Positions 41,401 to 51,665 of a stretch of DNA of 64,000 nucleotides are shown one piece after another (position 1 is the first letter of the stretch; the number at the start of each line of letters is the position of its first letter). A program made the position numbers and the translations under genes. The notes beneath the pieces were generated by a model. The model had not been told where the DNA came from. It ran no database searches and saw only the letters and a program-made list of their open reading frames with translations. The DNA comes from Bombyx mori (taxonomy: Eukaryota; Arthropoda; Insecta; Lepidoptera; Bombycidae), in the NCBI RefSeq assembly GCF_030269925.1, contig NC_085121.1:10929501-10993500 (forward strand). Reading direction: 5' to 3'.

Positions 41401-44400
41401 TCCTATCAACAATAATGTTGATTAATAATCGCTATGTGATGGTATAATACAAAGCTATTTACGCAGAGATAAACTTTTAAGTTGAATAATTAATTATACC
41501 TAATACATTGTTACGAAGTTTGAATCGGTTTCTTGTATATTATAATCCTATTGATAATTAAAATAATTACTTAAAATTAAAACTTTACTGGTGGTAGGAC
41601 GACTTGTGAGTCCGCGCGGGTAGGTACCATCATCCTGCCTATTTCTGCCGTAAAGCAGTAATGCGTTTCGGTTTGAATACTTGACATCTTAGAACTTACA
41701 TCTCAAGGTGGGTGGCGCATTTACGTTGTAGATGTGTATGGGCTCCAGTAACCACTTAACACCATGTGGGCTGTGAGCTCGTCGACCCATCTAAGCAATA
41801 AATAAAAATGCAATAAAATACGACATAGGCAAACCTTGGTCTTGGTCTGAACCGTTTCCGTGTGGGTCTGCCACGTCGGGGAGAGCGTGGGAGGCGCTTC
41901 CGTCCTCGTCGACCCTTTCTTCTAACTTTCGCAGATTCAGTAGTGTTTTCAGCAGCTGGCTGATCATCCACCAATATCACTATCGGCGGTATTGTTGTCG
42001 TCTCAAATGTAGTTGTAGTTGGCAATTCTGTTGTAGTTTCCGTTTCAAAAAAGTCTTCGATTTTTCCATCTCGCACGTCTATCTCGTGCATATCAAGAAA
42101 TTGCTTAGAAAATCTAAAAATAAAATATTATTTAAAACTACTATACTAAATAAAAGAGAAAATTCAATAAATTGATTAATTGGTATGTAATAAATTCGAT
42201 TGAATTCATCGGTGGAAGGAAGTGTTACCTATGTTCCAGTATGCTTTTTATTTTCGACCCAACAACGTTACAACACGTTGTTGGGTCCGTATGGGCTCCT
42301 GTTACCATTTAACACCAGGTCGGCCTAGTGTTTGTTCAATGTTTAAGCAAATACTTATACAAAGTCTCGCATGTATTACATAATAGCTGTTCTTAAATCA
42401 GAAAAACTCATCACCTCACGATAGAAACAAGCTTATACATACCTACTACCTGCACGAAATTACGAAACACATCCACCATTGCAAAGAATGTTACGGAGAC
42501 TACATCCCATTGACATCGTCACTAAATTACTTAAAAATTCACTGAGCTCATCTGAATATTGACGTTATTTAAAAAGACGCATACCTCTCAGCCCATTGGA
42601 AGTTATCACCGCAACCGCCCCATTTAAATCTAGCGTACGGTTCAGCGGGAGACAGTTGTGCTTGTCTCGGTGGGCGGGGTGGAGCCCGTGGCGGAGATGC
42701 ACAGGAACAGGCAGGTAAAGAGCCCGCAGCGCAGGCCCTGGCCAAGGACCAAGCCAAGGCAGCTGCTGACATCGCATACACGTAGGCCTGCTCGCGAGTA
42801 CCTGCAATGAAATTATCAAAGGACATACATAATTTGAGAGTCTGTTTGAAGTGAAACTTCTAATGCGACTTCCAACAAGGTTGCGTTAAACGTTTAACGC
42901 TAACATACTAGAAAGAGACAGAGCGAGAGTGAATGCGTGGCACTCGAATGCATACGCATAGTATACCTGTTACAGGCCAGCGCGAGCGTTAACAAAGAGA
43001 AGCGTCCAATATTTTAAATGATGTATGTATTTAAAAAAAATATATGTATTTATTTTTCTATCTATAATTTAAAATATCATCTCTTATACACAGCATTCCC
43101 TATTACAAAAGCAATCTGATTTAAGGATGAAAAATGAAGAAAACCACAATACTACACATCGAAAAAGAAGTTTCACTTCATTCACGTGCACCAAGTTGCA
43201 CGTGCACCGTTTTTTATTTTACCTACTTTTTTGTAATTGCTATTTTTGTTATCACTATTAGAGAACGAGCCCACAGTCATCTTAGTGTTGTTTTTTTAAT
43301 TTTTTTATTACCTACCACAGACCCCCTGGTGCTAAGTGGTTACTGGAGCCCATAGACATCCACAACGTAAATGCGCCACTCACCTTGAGATGTAAGTTCT
43401 AAGGTCTCAAGTATAGTTACAGTCACAACGGCTACTCTACCTTTCAAACCGAAACGCATCACTGCTTCACGGCAGAAATAGGCAGGGTGGTGGTACCTAC
43501 CTGCGTGGACTCACAAGAGGTCGTACCACCAGCGACCCAGCTTGAGAAACAGGGTCGAAGTCACAGTCGTGTTATATAACAGCTGTCCCACTCTTTAAAC
43601 CGGAATACATTATTGCTTTGCGACAAATACAGACAGATTGATTGTACTAATCCGCGAGATTTTACAACACACCTTACCACCTCATATTTCAACTTCTTTA
43701 TATTTTATTATTACTAATTAACTTAAATAAATAAGTGTTTTCAATAAGGGTATTTAGAAGATTTTTGGAACCGAAAACCTTTCTCAAATAAAAATAGGGA
43801 GTTACCGAACGTGGAGACAATGAACCCGAGGTTAACGGTAAGCAGTCGACCGTGCGGGACTTTATGCGTTAATTTTTATGGTAAACCAAAGCAAATCATC
43901 CCACGTTACATTCAGCCTCAGGAAATAAACCTGTCCACCTGTAAGCTTATATAACGAAAATATACCGCAAGCGGAAGATGCAAAATATCTTGGCATACAT
44001 CTGGATCGAAGATTGACATGGCAAAAGCACATCTGGTCTAAGCGAAAACAATTCGACATAAGGCTAAGAAATATGTACTGGTTGACTGGACGGAAATCCC
44101 AACTTTCGCCAACAAGTAAAATTTTAATTTAAAATACCATCTTAAAGCTAATATGGACATATGGCATACAGCTTTGGGGAACTGCCAGCAATAGCAATGT
44201 CGAGATCCTTGAAAGGTTTCAAAATAAAACTTTCAGAACAATGCTAAGGGCCTGGCCACAGCTACTGGCGGTGCGTTTTGCGGTGCGTTGCGAGGCGCGG
44301 CGGGCGGTGTGACTTGCGGGGGTATGCCACAGCTAGACTAGTTGCGGCGGCGGCGGCGTCAGAGGTGCACGTATTTAGAAAGTCCTATCAAATTTCCCTT

Positions 44401-47400
44401 TCAAAAATGGCACGATATTACCTTGAAATAAGTGCGTTCTTAGCTGAAGATATTATTCAATCAAGAATAGGAGCGCACCCAGTTAGAAAAAGAGAGAACT
44501 TGGCGAATTTCACCCTATTTATTATTATATTAGGAATATTAGGAATATAAGAACTATCCCGATAAATAGATTATTAATAGATTCAACCTTCACAGAGATT
44601 ACCAGGTTCAAATCTCAATTTACCATACGTGTTAATTGCTGATAAAGCCTATCCTCTTAAAAATTATTTGATGCGCCCATATCCACCGGGTGGTTTAAAT
44701 GCGGAACAAATAATTTTCGACAAGACATTATCCCGGGCAAGTGTCACAATTCAGTACGCGTTTGGTATTCTAACTAATAAATTTCGTATTTTTACGAAAA
44801 GTGTAAAGGCAAATAAAAAGCACGCGACATTGTTTATAAAGGTTTCGTGCTTCAAAAGAAAGAGATGGAGACAGAAATGCAGATTTTCAGCAGTTTGTTT
44901 CCCAGTTTGGAGACTCCAATATTCACAATAGCGTACCCAGATCAAGACGGAATAGTCGAGCAACGGTTCAAGCATCTAGAATACGAAATCAATTCAAATT
45001 ACAAATTTTATTTCAATAATCCTATCCAAGAGTAACTACGAAACCATTAGTACCAGAAAATTGTTGTTTTATTTCGTCCCACATTTTTTTTATAACATGC
45101 CTATATTTATGATGTGGATGTTTTGACATCCATATTTCTGGTCTACTCAGTATTTCACTAATGAATTGTTCCACATCCATTATATTTTATTAGCTCAACG
45201 CGCGGTAAAAACAAAATGATTTGTTTCGGTCGCGCGATGCCTCAATGCGTCCACCGACACCGCCGCGCGCGCCGCTCTGAACTGTGGCCGCCTCCATATT
45301 GTCTAGTACATTTGTTTCACTCGCACATGGCGCAGCTCGTCGCCGCCAGATGTCACGCGCCTCTCACCGCGCCTCGCAACGCACCGCAAAACGCACCGCC
45401 AGTAGCTGTGGCATACTTCATAGGTTGTCTACCATTTGTTTTCGCCGCTCCCGCTTGCCGCGCCTCACGACGCACCGCAATTCGCACCGCTCTCGGCTGT
45501 GGCCAAGGGGTAAGAATACCGCATTACATAAGCAACAAGATCATACAAATGGACCTAAATATTCCCACAGTGAAAGAGGAAATAGTAGCTTACAGCAAAA
45601 AATACCAAGCCAGGTTATCGATACACGTCAATAAATTGGCGTCGGACCTAGGAGGCACAGGAGCAGTGTAGTTTACTAGATTAAGGAGGCACAGTATACC
45701 TACCTTACAGAACAGAAATTAAATCTAACAATAAAAGATGAAGGTTTCACTGGACATCTGATTCTGTTTATATATCTATTAAGAATAAATTCAGCCAGAG
45801 GAATAGCTCATTGTTAACTGAAAAACAGATCGCTACGAGACATTAAAACAAAGGAGAAAAAAAATATATATGGTGGATTATGGTTTATAATCATGGCTGT
45901 GTAGAATATACGTATGTACATCACGGTTTCCGACTATGTTTCACTGATCCCCTATGTCCGTTAAGCTCGCGCTTATTGACTTTAATCTTTTAGTTCCAGA
46001 TTCGTTGCAGGCTTACGAATTATTAAAATTTGTGTTCTATTATTTGTGCTCAATAATTCATTTTTTTGATCGCAAACAGTTGCAACGTACCTAAATACAA
46101 TGCTAAGAGTGTCTCGAATAAAATTGCCGTGACATGAAAGTCATGAAATTTCGAGCATAAGCTTCACAAATAAAAAGGTTTTTGATACTATCTAAGATGT
46201 TCTTTGAAAAGAGTAATTACATTCAGAAACAACTCGATCTTGATATTTCCCGCAGGCTAGTCGCTGAGCGGAGGCAAACAATAGCGCTCGATGAGCTTAT
46301 CGCTAGCTATCGCTAAGAGCATCGGCTAGCACGGGACGCGAGTGAGTGCACACGGCTACCACTGAATGACGTCTCCCTACCTAAACCACCCCCATATCAC
46401 CGGCCCTACACGTTTGATTCATGCGTATAATTAAATCTTTTGTTCGTATCGCTGTACCCTGGGCCTCAGAGCCTCGCTGATTGCAAAGTAAGGCGATCCC
46501 GATAGCCTTTTTGATTGAACAGAACAGAGATAACATTCACTGTCCGTGAACGCGATTTCTTCTCATCAATAAAGATAACGATCGATTTCTAAATGTAAAA
46601 GCAATCAGAAAAGTTTTTAACTTGTCTAAAAGATGTATCTATAACCAGACGAAGTTTCCGAGTAATTAATATTTTATAAGTAAGTACCGCATTAAACTAA
46701 CGGCGAGTTTGGAAATATGACTGTAGCAGCAGTAGTAAATTTATACATTTTCAAAGTAATTGAGGCGGTTCAATTATTATCGTTTATACTTTAACGATTG
46801 TCAGTTCCTAGATTATTTTATACTCGGATTCAAATTTAGATGTAATAAAATTAGGTATGGTTTTTGGTGTATTTCAAAATTAATGGTGTTCTGGTTGGTG
46901 GAATTAATGGTAAATTTTTGGTACACAGCTATGACAATCGGTAAGCCTGAAATTATCTTTATTGCGCTTACGGACAGTTAAATGTAATAAATTCAATCAA
47001 TTACATATTTTTTTGCGCCATTTTCAATTTACAATATCGTGATGATATTAGCGTCGTGTGTAATCTTGTCATTAGTTCCGACTCTGTGCACAAAAGACCT
47101 AGAGAAACAATTTAGTTTTCTTTAACTCAGGACATCGGTTCTCAGATCACATCTCAGAAAAAAAATCCTTTTTAGAAAAGAAGAGCTTCTCTCACACAAA
47201 CGCTATATGAACAGCTATGAGAAAGCTAGGATAAAGATTTGGCAAATTCTGTTTTCGTAAAACCTAAGATGTGCTTTTTAATGATTCGGAATCTAGTTTT
47301 ATCAAAAAAAAAAACCGACGGAATGTACAATGAAAGGGAAGAGGGCAAAGTTACTGCAAAATGTCTTGTCGACTTCTCTCCATAGAATACCGCCTTACAG

Positions 47401-49561
47401 AATCGTTTTTAATTTCTATCAGACGAATAGAACAAAGAAGAAAAATTACTTAAAAAAAATTGGTCTCCACATTTTCTTACCCTAAAATCTGTCGTTCTAG
47501 GCGCAAATCTACTGAATAGGCTGAAATTTCTGCTACTGAACTTGGCTAAAAAGGAAGAATGTGACAATTTCCTATTTATTTTTTTATCTATTTCAGTTTT
47601 CAAGCAATAAAGCTTATGGCATTGACGTTGTGAGCTCCCTAAATAACCATATAATATCACGTACTTGGTAAGATATTTGCTTGTCTTAAACAAAAACAAA
47701 AACAAAAAAGCCTGCATTATAAACAAAATAATATTAATTATAGCGATCCGGATTGATTAAATTATTGTGAAGAATCGATAAGTTTCTAGGTAATGTCTAC
47801 TACCGTTAATATTCAATAAAAAGTATAAAAGTCTCTGTAATTCATCGCTTCCACTGTATTAAATGAAAAGCTATATTCTGTTCGAAATTACGAAGGCCGC
47901 TGTAGTTATTTCCTTCGTAAAACTTTTAATTAAAATGTATCAAGTCGGGACCGTTCCAAAGGTTCTTGTCGGTCTTATTGGTTGTAGCCGACTACGTTCC
48001 GTGTCAATTAATTTCCTAAAGTGGTTAGACGGACGTTGAAGCGGTGAACGGTGACTAAAAACAATGCTTTGTATTTTGCAGCCGGTGGCTTGCATCCGGC
48101 ACTCGCTGCCAACAACACGACATCGCCGTCTACGCCAAAACTTTAAAAACTTGGCCATTGTTTCTTTGCTTTTATATTCTTCATTTTTTTTATTTTTGTT
48201 TTTCCCTGTTTAAACGAAGAACTTCGCTGTCTGGAAGGTTCGGACTGTTGTTTTTTGCTATAAAAAATTCACTAGATGTAACTAACTACTTGCGGTAGGG
48301 CGCATTGTGAGCCAGCACGAAAGAGTTCCGTCATCCTCACCTTTCTGTATAGCATAGCAATTCAGACTGCGTGATATCTTCTGTAAATAAATAACCTTTC
48401 GGAAACACTCCACACAAAAAACAGTACTCCTTCGAAGCTTAATTATAATGCCTTGTCGTTTAAAAGACGGCTTAGATTTATCTATGACCGGGATTAATAA
48501 TAATAGAGTAATAATTTCAAAATTAATTGAGCAAAGAGTGATAAATATTGTTTATGTGTCATGTAAATAAAGCAAGTGCTGGAAGCGGAACGATACGCTA
48601 TTGTCTAGTTAAAAAGGGTGCTGTCGTTCCGCCGGAAGCTTCTGCACAATGTATAGCATTTAATATAAACTCTTATAGTTTAAAGATCTTAATTTTATGT
48701 AATTAAATTTAATTACGGACAACAATAGATACGATTGTTTATGTGCCGCTTTTGGTATCTAAGACATATTAGATACAGGTAGTGATGATTTACATTGTCA
48801 CTTCTATGTATACCTAAAGACGGAAGGAAAATCAATAATAGCCTCGAAATCGTCTAGTACGAGTATTACAAAAGACGGTCTTCATACGTTTATTGAAACC
48901 AATAATATAAGCCGTGTACTAATCAAATCGCGTAATCTACTTCCTCGTCTTTCGCCCATAGTATTGATAACTTACTCTTATTATCCTGTCGAGCTTTCTA
49001 CGCCCATTTTTTTTCTATTTTGAGTATCTGTAGTATATCTCATGCTATGTTAATAATACTCATGTCCTAATTACGCTCCGAAGTTATCATGCCTTCCGGT
49101 TCACCGAACAGGATAGGTCTTATTCCAATGTAACTGAAACTTTGTCTTTGTTTTTATAAGAGTAACGACGATATTTACGCTGTGGTGTTGTATGATTTTC
49201 AAAGTCAGGATTATCACAAGATATCCCGTGGGCTCGACAATCTCCGCTAATAAATAAGACATTTACAAAGAAAGTATAATAGATGGATGGGTAGTGTATA
49301 GAAAAAATTTAATAAATCTCCAAACCTGTTAGTAAGTCAGGGGTAAACTTAGGTGCGAGTTCAATGGATGAGCAGTTCCATCTTTCCCCAGCGTGAGCCG
49401 CGAGGCAGGCAGACCTGGCAAGTCGTGCGGCTGCAGCCACGTGGGGCATGGCAGAGTGATGGCGGCGGCATGCGCGGCTTTGTTCGCTCCATAGTACTCC
49501 GCTGCGCCGCGACTCCAAGCAGTCATTTTCCGTCCAATTACCTTGACTCTCGTGCAGAGCT
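38435..49561 (-). CDS. Wnt9: Wnt9-type secreted signal (Drosophila Wnt4 orthologue), first exon missing
   Basis: Six exons in minus order: 49561-49326, 42801-42585, 42113-41835, 40017-39855, 39436-39180, 38612-38435. All phases join (442 residues plus stop, after one split codon). Wnt hallmarks in order: LAAHAGERWNCSS; GTREQAYVYAMSAAALAWSL and FKWGGCGDNFQWAERFS; NGRFGRKAVSSGMRTKC; CTCHGVSGSCSVRTCWR with the serine that is lipid-modified; and the Cys-rich C-terminus CHCRYHWCCRVDCQLC. YAMSAAALAWSLARAC and VRTCWRAL fit Wnt9 better than Wnt1, 6 or 10. An unusual insert follows FSKQFLD: a Thr-rich run, then a strongly basic run (RRKGRRGRKR, RPTRKRFRPRPR). The signal-peptide exon, which must end in phase 2, was not found upstream. 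Secreted, acts through Frizzled. Confidence 0.9.
38982..39118 (-). mobile_element. Short repeat family C in the last Wnt9 intron
   Basis: TTTTTTATTGCCCTTGTAGG, CCCATGGACTTCAGTAATGC, CAGGGGCAGAGCC and CCGCTTAATACTCTCCACAA; same family as 31540-31665. Confidence 0.7.
40082..40315 (-). mobile_element. SINE family A copy split by a LINE fragment, first part
   Basis: Starts TTTTTTATTGCTTAGATGG and runs to GCGGACTCACAAG. The rest of the body, GGTCCTACCACCAGT, resumes at about 40874-40888. Confidence 0.85.
40316..40870 (-). mobile_element. 5'-truncated LINE fragment inserted in SINE A
   Basis: Minus strand. It codes at 40791-40369 for the C-terminal part of a LINE RT (FPIFLYGAETWT, RRLLRVKWTAYRTN, FGHIIRNERSLERLVVQGR, RGRSPTRWTDLV), a pattern of RTE/R4-like elements. 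TCCTACC borders both sides and looks like the target duplication of the insertion. The upstream part of the element is absent. Confidence 0.75.
40369..40791 (-). pseudogene. LINE RT C-terminal fragment
   Basis: 140 open codons from the RT thumb region onward, with no catalytic YADD box. Non-functional by truncation. See the surrounding insertion. Confidence 0.8.
40891..41585. other. Wnt9 intron sequence, no gene
   Basis: AT-rich, with one SINE A trace at about 41338-41372 (GTATAACGGCTGTCCCACCC). Confidence 0.45.
41586..41808 (+). mobile_element. SINE family A copy next to a Wnt9 splice donor
   Basis: TACTGGTGGTAGGACGACTTG to TAAGCAATAAATAAAAATG. It lies antisense to Wnt9, 26 nt inside the intron after the exon ending at 41835. 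Confidence 0.9.
42284..42350 (+). mobile_element. SINE family A 3' fragment
   Basis: GTATGGGCTCCTGTTACCAT, TTAACACCAGGTCGGCC and a TAAGCAAATAC end. Confidence 0.6.
42802..43284. other. Start of the large Wnt9 intron
   Basis: No coding sequence seen. AT-rich after 43010. Confidence 0.5.
43285..43533 (-). mobile_element. SINE family A copy in the large Wnt9 intron
   Basis: Full body in minus orientation, ending GAGGTCGTACCACCAGC. A decayed second copy follows at about 43560-43682. Confidence 0.85.
43850..44246 (+). mobile_element. Jockey-clade LINE 3' fragment, part 1
   Basis: Plus-strand coding remnant: VNQSKSSHVTFSL, AEDAKYLGIHLDRRLTWQKH, MYWLTGRKSQL, IWTYGIQLWGTASNSN, ILERFQNKTFRTML. This is the classic Jockey RT C-terminus. 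It is interrupted at 44246 by a Harbinger element and resumes at 45511. Confidence 0.85.
44247..45510 (+). mobile_element. PIF/Harbinger DNA transposon inserted in the Jockey fragment
   Basis: The ends are inverted: GGGCCTGGCCACAGCTACTG from 44247, and CCCCTTGGCCACAGCCGAGA reading inward from 45510, both followed by GCGGTGCG repeats. TAA occurs at 44244-44246 and 45511-45513, the expected 3-bp duplication. It encodes a decayed transposase. An extra copy of the inner terminal sequence lies near 45370-45420. Confidence 0.85.
44629..44870 (+). pseudogene. Harbinger transposase (DDE_Tnp_4) remnant
   Basis: LIADKAYPLKNYLMRPYPPG, then LSRASVTIQYAFGILTNKFR: the block around the second catalytic Asp and the conserved E region of PIF/Harbinger transposases. 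The N-terminal part lies upstream at about 44400-44600 (LEISAFLAEDII) in broken frames. Not functional. Confidence 0.75.
45511..45690 (+). mobile_element. Jockey-clade LINE 3' fragment, part 2
   Basis: RIPHYISNKIIQMDLNIPTV, KEEIVAYSKKYQARL, HVNKLASDL: the continuation of the C-terminus interrupted at 44246. It ends near 45690 without a clear A tail. Confidence 0.8.
45691..49325. other. Large Wnt9 intron, remainder
   Basis: 3.6 kb without a supported gene. There is a decayed SINE A at about 48282-48372. A patch with repeated CGATGAGC/TATCGCTA words lies at 46260-46330. Distal Wnt enhancers could lie here, but nothing specific is readable. Confidence 0.4.
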
Positions 49562-50066
49562 CTGAATTAAAAATATATAAGAATTTACGTTGTCTCCTCA
49601 AATACTTTTTTGTTTTAAGATATAAACGTGGCAAGCTTCATCGTTTCTGCCTTTGAGATTGATCGAAGAAATTATTTTTTGAAAATCAAATAAACTCTAA
49701 TATTATTGTATAATTAATTAATTTAGAATTGATGTAAAGTTTTATGTAGAAGCTACTATCGTTAGAATTTTGACATTCAATAAGCATGTTTTGTGACATA
49801 CCTACCTGTTAATTTTAAATTAGAAAGATTCAATATACTCGTATGTTTGTATGCTATTAGTTGTATTGTCAAGGAGTGTGGCGTAAACCACTTTACATAA
49901 ATGGGCCGTGAGTTCATTAACCCATCAACGAAGCTATAAATAAATAAAAATATATAAAAGAAAATACGTATTCTACGTTTAATATTTATTTCATTATTCG
50001 TAAGTACAATTGAGTATTCTTGATTAAAAGTTTTATTTAAAAAAATCACATAATTTATTTGTTAAA
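49562..50066. other. Wnt9 upstream intron with a SINE A trace
   Basis: AT-rich. A decayed SINE A 3' end at about 49872-49942 (GGGCCGTGAGTTCATTAACC). No coding sequence. Confidence 0.45.
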
Positions 50067-50072
50067 TTTATT
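50067..50072 (-). terminator. Poly(A) signal of the gag-like gene
   Basis: AATAAA on the minus strand about 50 nt after the stop at 50122; another lies at 50054-50059. Confidence 0.5.
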
Positions 50073-50121
50073 GAAATGGCAGTGTCAAATGTTCGCTAAC
50101 GCTTAAAAAAATTAAAAGTCT

Positions 50122-51138
50122 TTAATACATTTTTTTGTCTTTCGAATCTACATTTTGAACGTTTAATTTTTCAGATCGTCTTGAAGTTTCTGGTCGTTGT
50201 CCGCGGTGGAACGCCTCGCACATATCGTATAGGTAATTTGGAAGGAAGTCCGCTGACTCGCCTTCTCTACGGCGTAGCACGCGGTATGCGTCTCGAAGCG
50301 TAGGCTTCGGAGTCAGCCGTAGCTCCAGCTCTACGGCTGTTGGGAAATGTGCTGCGAGCGAATATACTATTTCCAAATCGGAAGGCGGGGGTGTCAAGTG
50401 ACGATAGTTGGATACTTTGTGCAGAAAATATTCTGACATGCTCATCCGAGAATCGCTTTCATCATATTTCCCCAGTTTCAAGTCGTACAACACAGCTTTC
50501 TGACGATCTGGTCCCCAAAATTCTTGTTCGAATGCCGCGTAAAAACTTTCGACGTCTTTGAATTCGTTTCGGAAGCATCGCGTCCACATTAGTGGTACTC
50601 CTTCCAAGCAGGAAATTATAAACGGAAGTTGTTTCTCCTCCAACATTTTCAATTCTGATATATAGTATTTGATGTTTTCTATGAAATCCATAGGATGCGT
50701 ATCACCGTTATCATCAAAATGCGGTCGCTTGTTAATAGACGCTACTATCCAATCGTTGAGGTTCTCTGTTGAAATTTGTATAGTGGATTTACTGCTTTTA
50801 TAACTTTTTTCTTCGTCTAATTCAATTATTTTGGGTCTATCGTCAAGTCGTGATGAATTTTTTTCAAAGCTGGTATCAGCTTTACCCAAATTAGGTAAAG
50901 ACATATGACTGTGCAGTCGAGATGATGGCAACTTACGGTAGATGTCTTCTTGGCTAGAGAAACGAACTCCAAAACCAAGAGTTGTCGGTTTGTAAATTGA
51001 ACTGCTGAAGAATGTTGAATCTTCTTTTCTTGGAATATCGTTCGCTAGCTTTTCTTTACTTGACGCTATCTTGTCAACCATCTCTGAAAGATTTGTTACG
51101 GAAGAGTTGATTTGTCGCAAATCAACAAATAAACTCAT
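50122..51138 (-). CDS. Gag-like capsid protein, possibly domesticated
   Basis: 338 codons, no stops, starting MSLFVDLRQIN. About residues 1-100 are polar and Ser/Lys-rich. From about residue 130 to 290 comes a capsid-like region resembling Ty3/Gypsy-type gag (LNDWIVASINKRPHFDDNG, FIENIKYYISELKMLEE, CLEGVPLMWTRCF, FYAAFEQEFWGPD, RRREG near the end). There is no zinc knuckle, protease, pol or LTR next to it. A 3' splice site TTCTTGTTACAG lies 65 nt before the ATG, and two poly(A) signals follow the stop, suggesting a host-style transcript. It sits upstream of the known Wnt9 exons on the same strand. It could be a domesticated gag gene or a lone gag fragment of an old retrotransposon; function unknown. 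Confidence 0.6.
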   Translation of the reverse strand: MSLFVDLRQINSSVTNLSEMVDKIASSKEKLANDIPRKEDSTFFSSSIYKPTTLGFGVRFSSQEDIYRKLPSSRLHSHMSLPNLGKADTSFEKNSSRLDDRPKIIELDEEKSYKSSKSTIQISTENLNDWIVASINKRPHFDDNGDTHPMDFIENIKYYISELKMLEEKQLPFIISCLEGVPLMWTRCFRNEFKDVESFYAAFEQEFWGPDRQKAVLYDLKLGKYDESDSRMSMSEYFLHKVSNYRHLTPPPSDLEIVYSLAAHFPTAVELELRLTPKPTLRDAYRVLRRREGESADFLPNYLYDMCEAFHRGQRPETSRRSEKLNVQNVDSKDKKMY

Positions 51139-51201
51139 GTTATAACTATCCCGTGCGCTAAACTATCAGTACTTTTCAATTGCCATTTTCAGAGCTGAAG
51201 C

Positions 51202-51650
51202 GCTGTAACAAGAAAGTATCATGATCAATTAAAATTAGAGTTATCTACAACTTTTATATCCAATTCTAATTTTGATCTACTTTTTCGTAAATAAATGGTT
51301 TTGAGTGCTGACTTTATTTTGTGATATTAGGATTTTATTTAAAATTATAGGCAATCTACTTGTCTTTATCATTATCATAAAAATGAACCTATAAATCACG
51401 CTGTGACACAACAAAATCGGTCGGACATTTTGTGTGCTTATTTTCAGTTTGATTCAAATTTAAAAAAATATTTCCGTGAAACGTGATTCTGGTGTTTACT
51501 TACAAACATGAACAATGTTGTTAATTTAAACAATGCCAAGCTTGTTAAGCTTGTTAAGTAGCAAGGCGCATGAATAAAATGATATGTCCCAGTGCGATCG
51601 AAATCAGTGCGTTGGCAGCGTAATTCTAAACGAGTAAACTTACGTGCGGC
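51202..51650 (-). other. Candidate 5' UTR intron of the gag-like gene
   Basis: Acceptor CTTTCTTGTTACAG at about 51203-51216, and a donor GCAC/GTAAGT at about 51643, after a GC-rich (GCC)n leader at 51645-51665. Inferred from splice motifs only. Confidence 0.4.
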
Positions 51651-51665
51651 GGCGGCGGACGGGGA

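Noticed and set aside
45216..45671. A 151-codon open frame
   Set aside because: It joins Harbinger end repeats to the Jockey C-terminus; it is not a gene.
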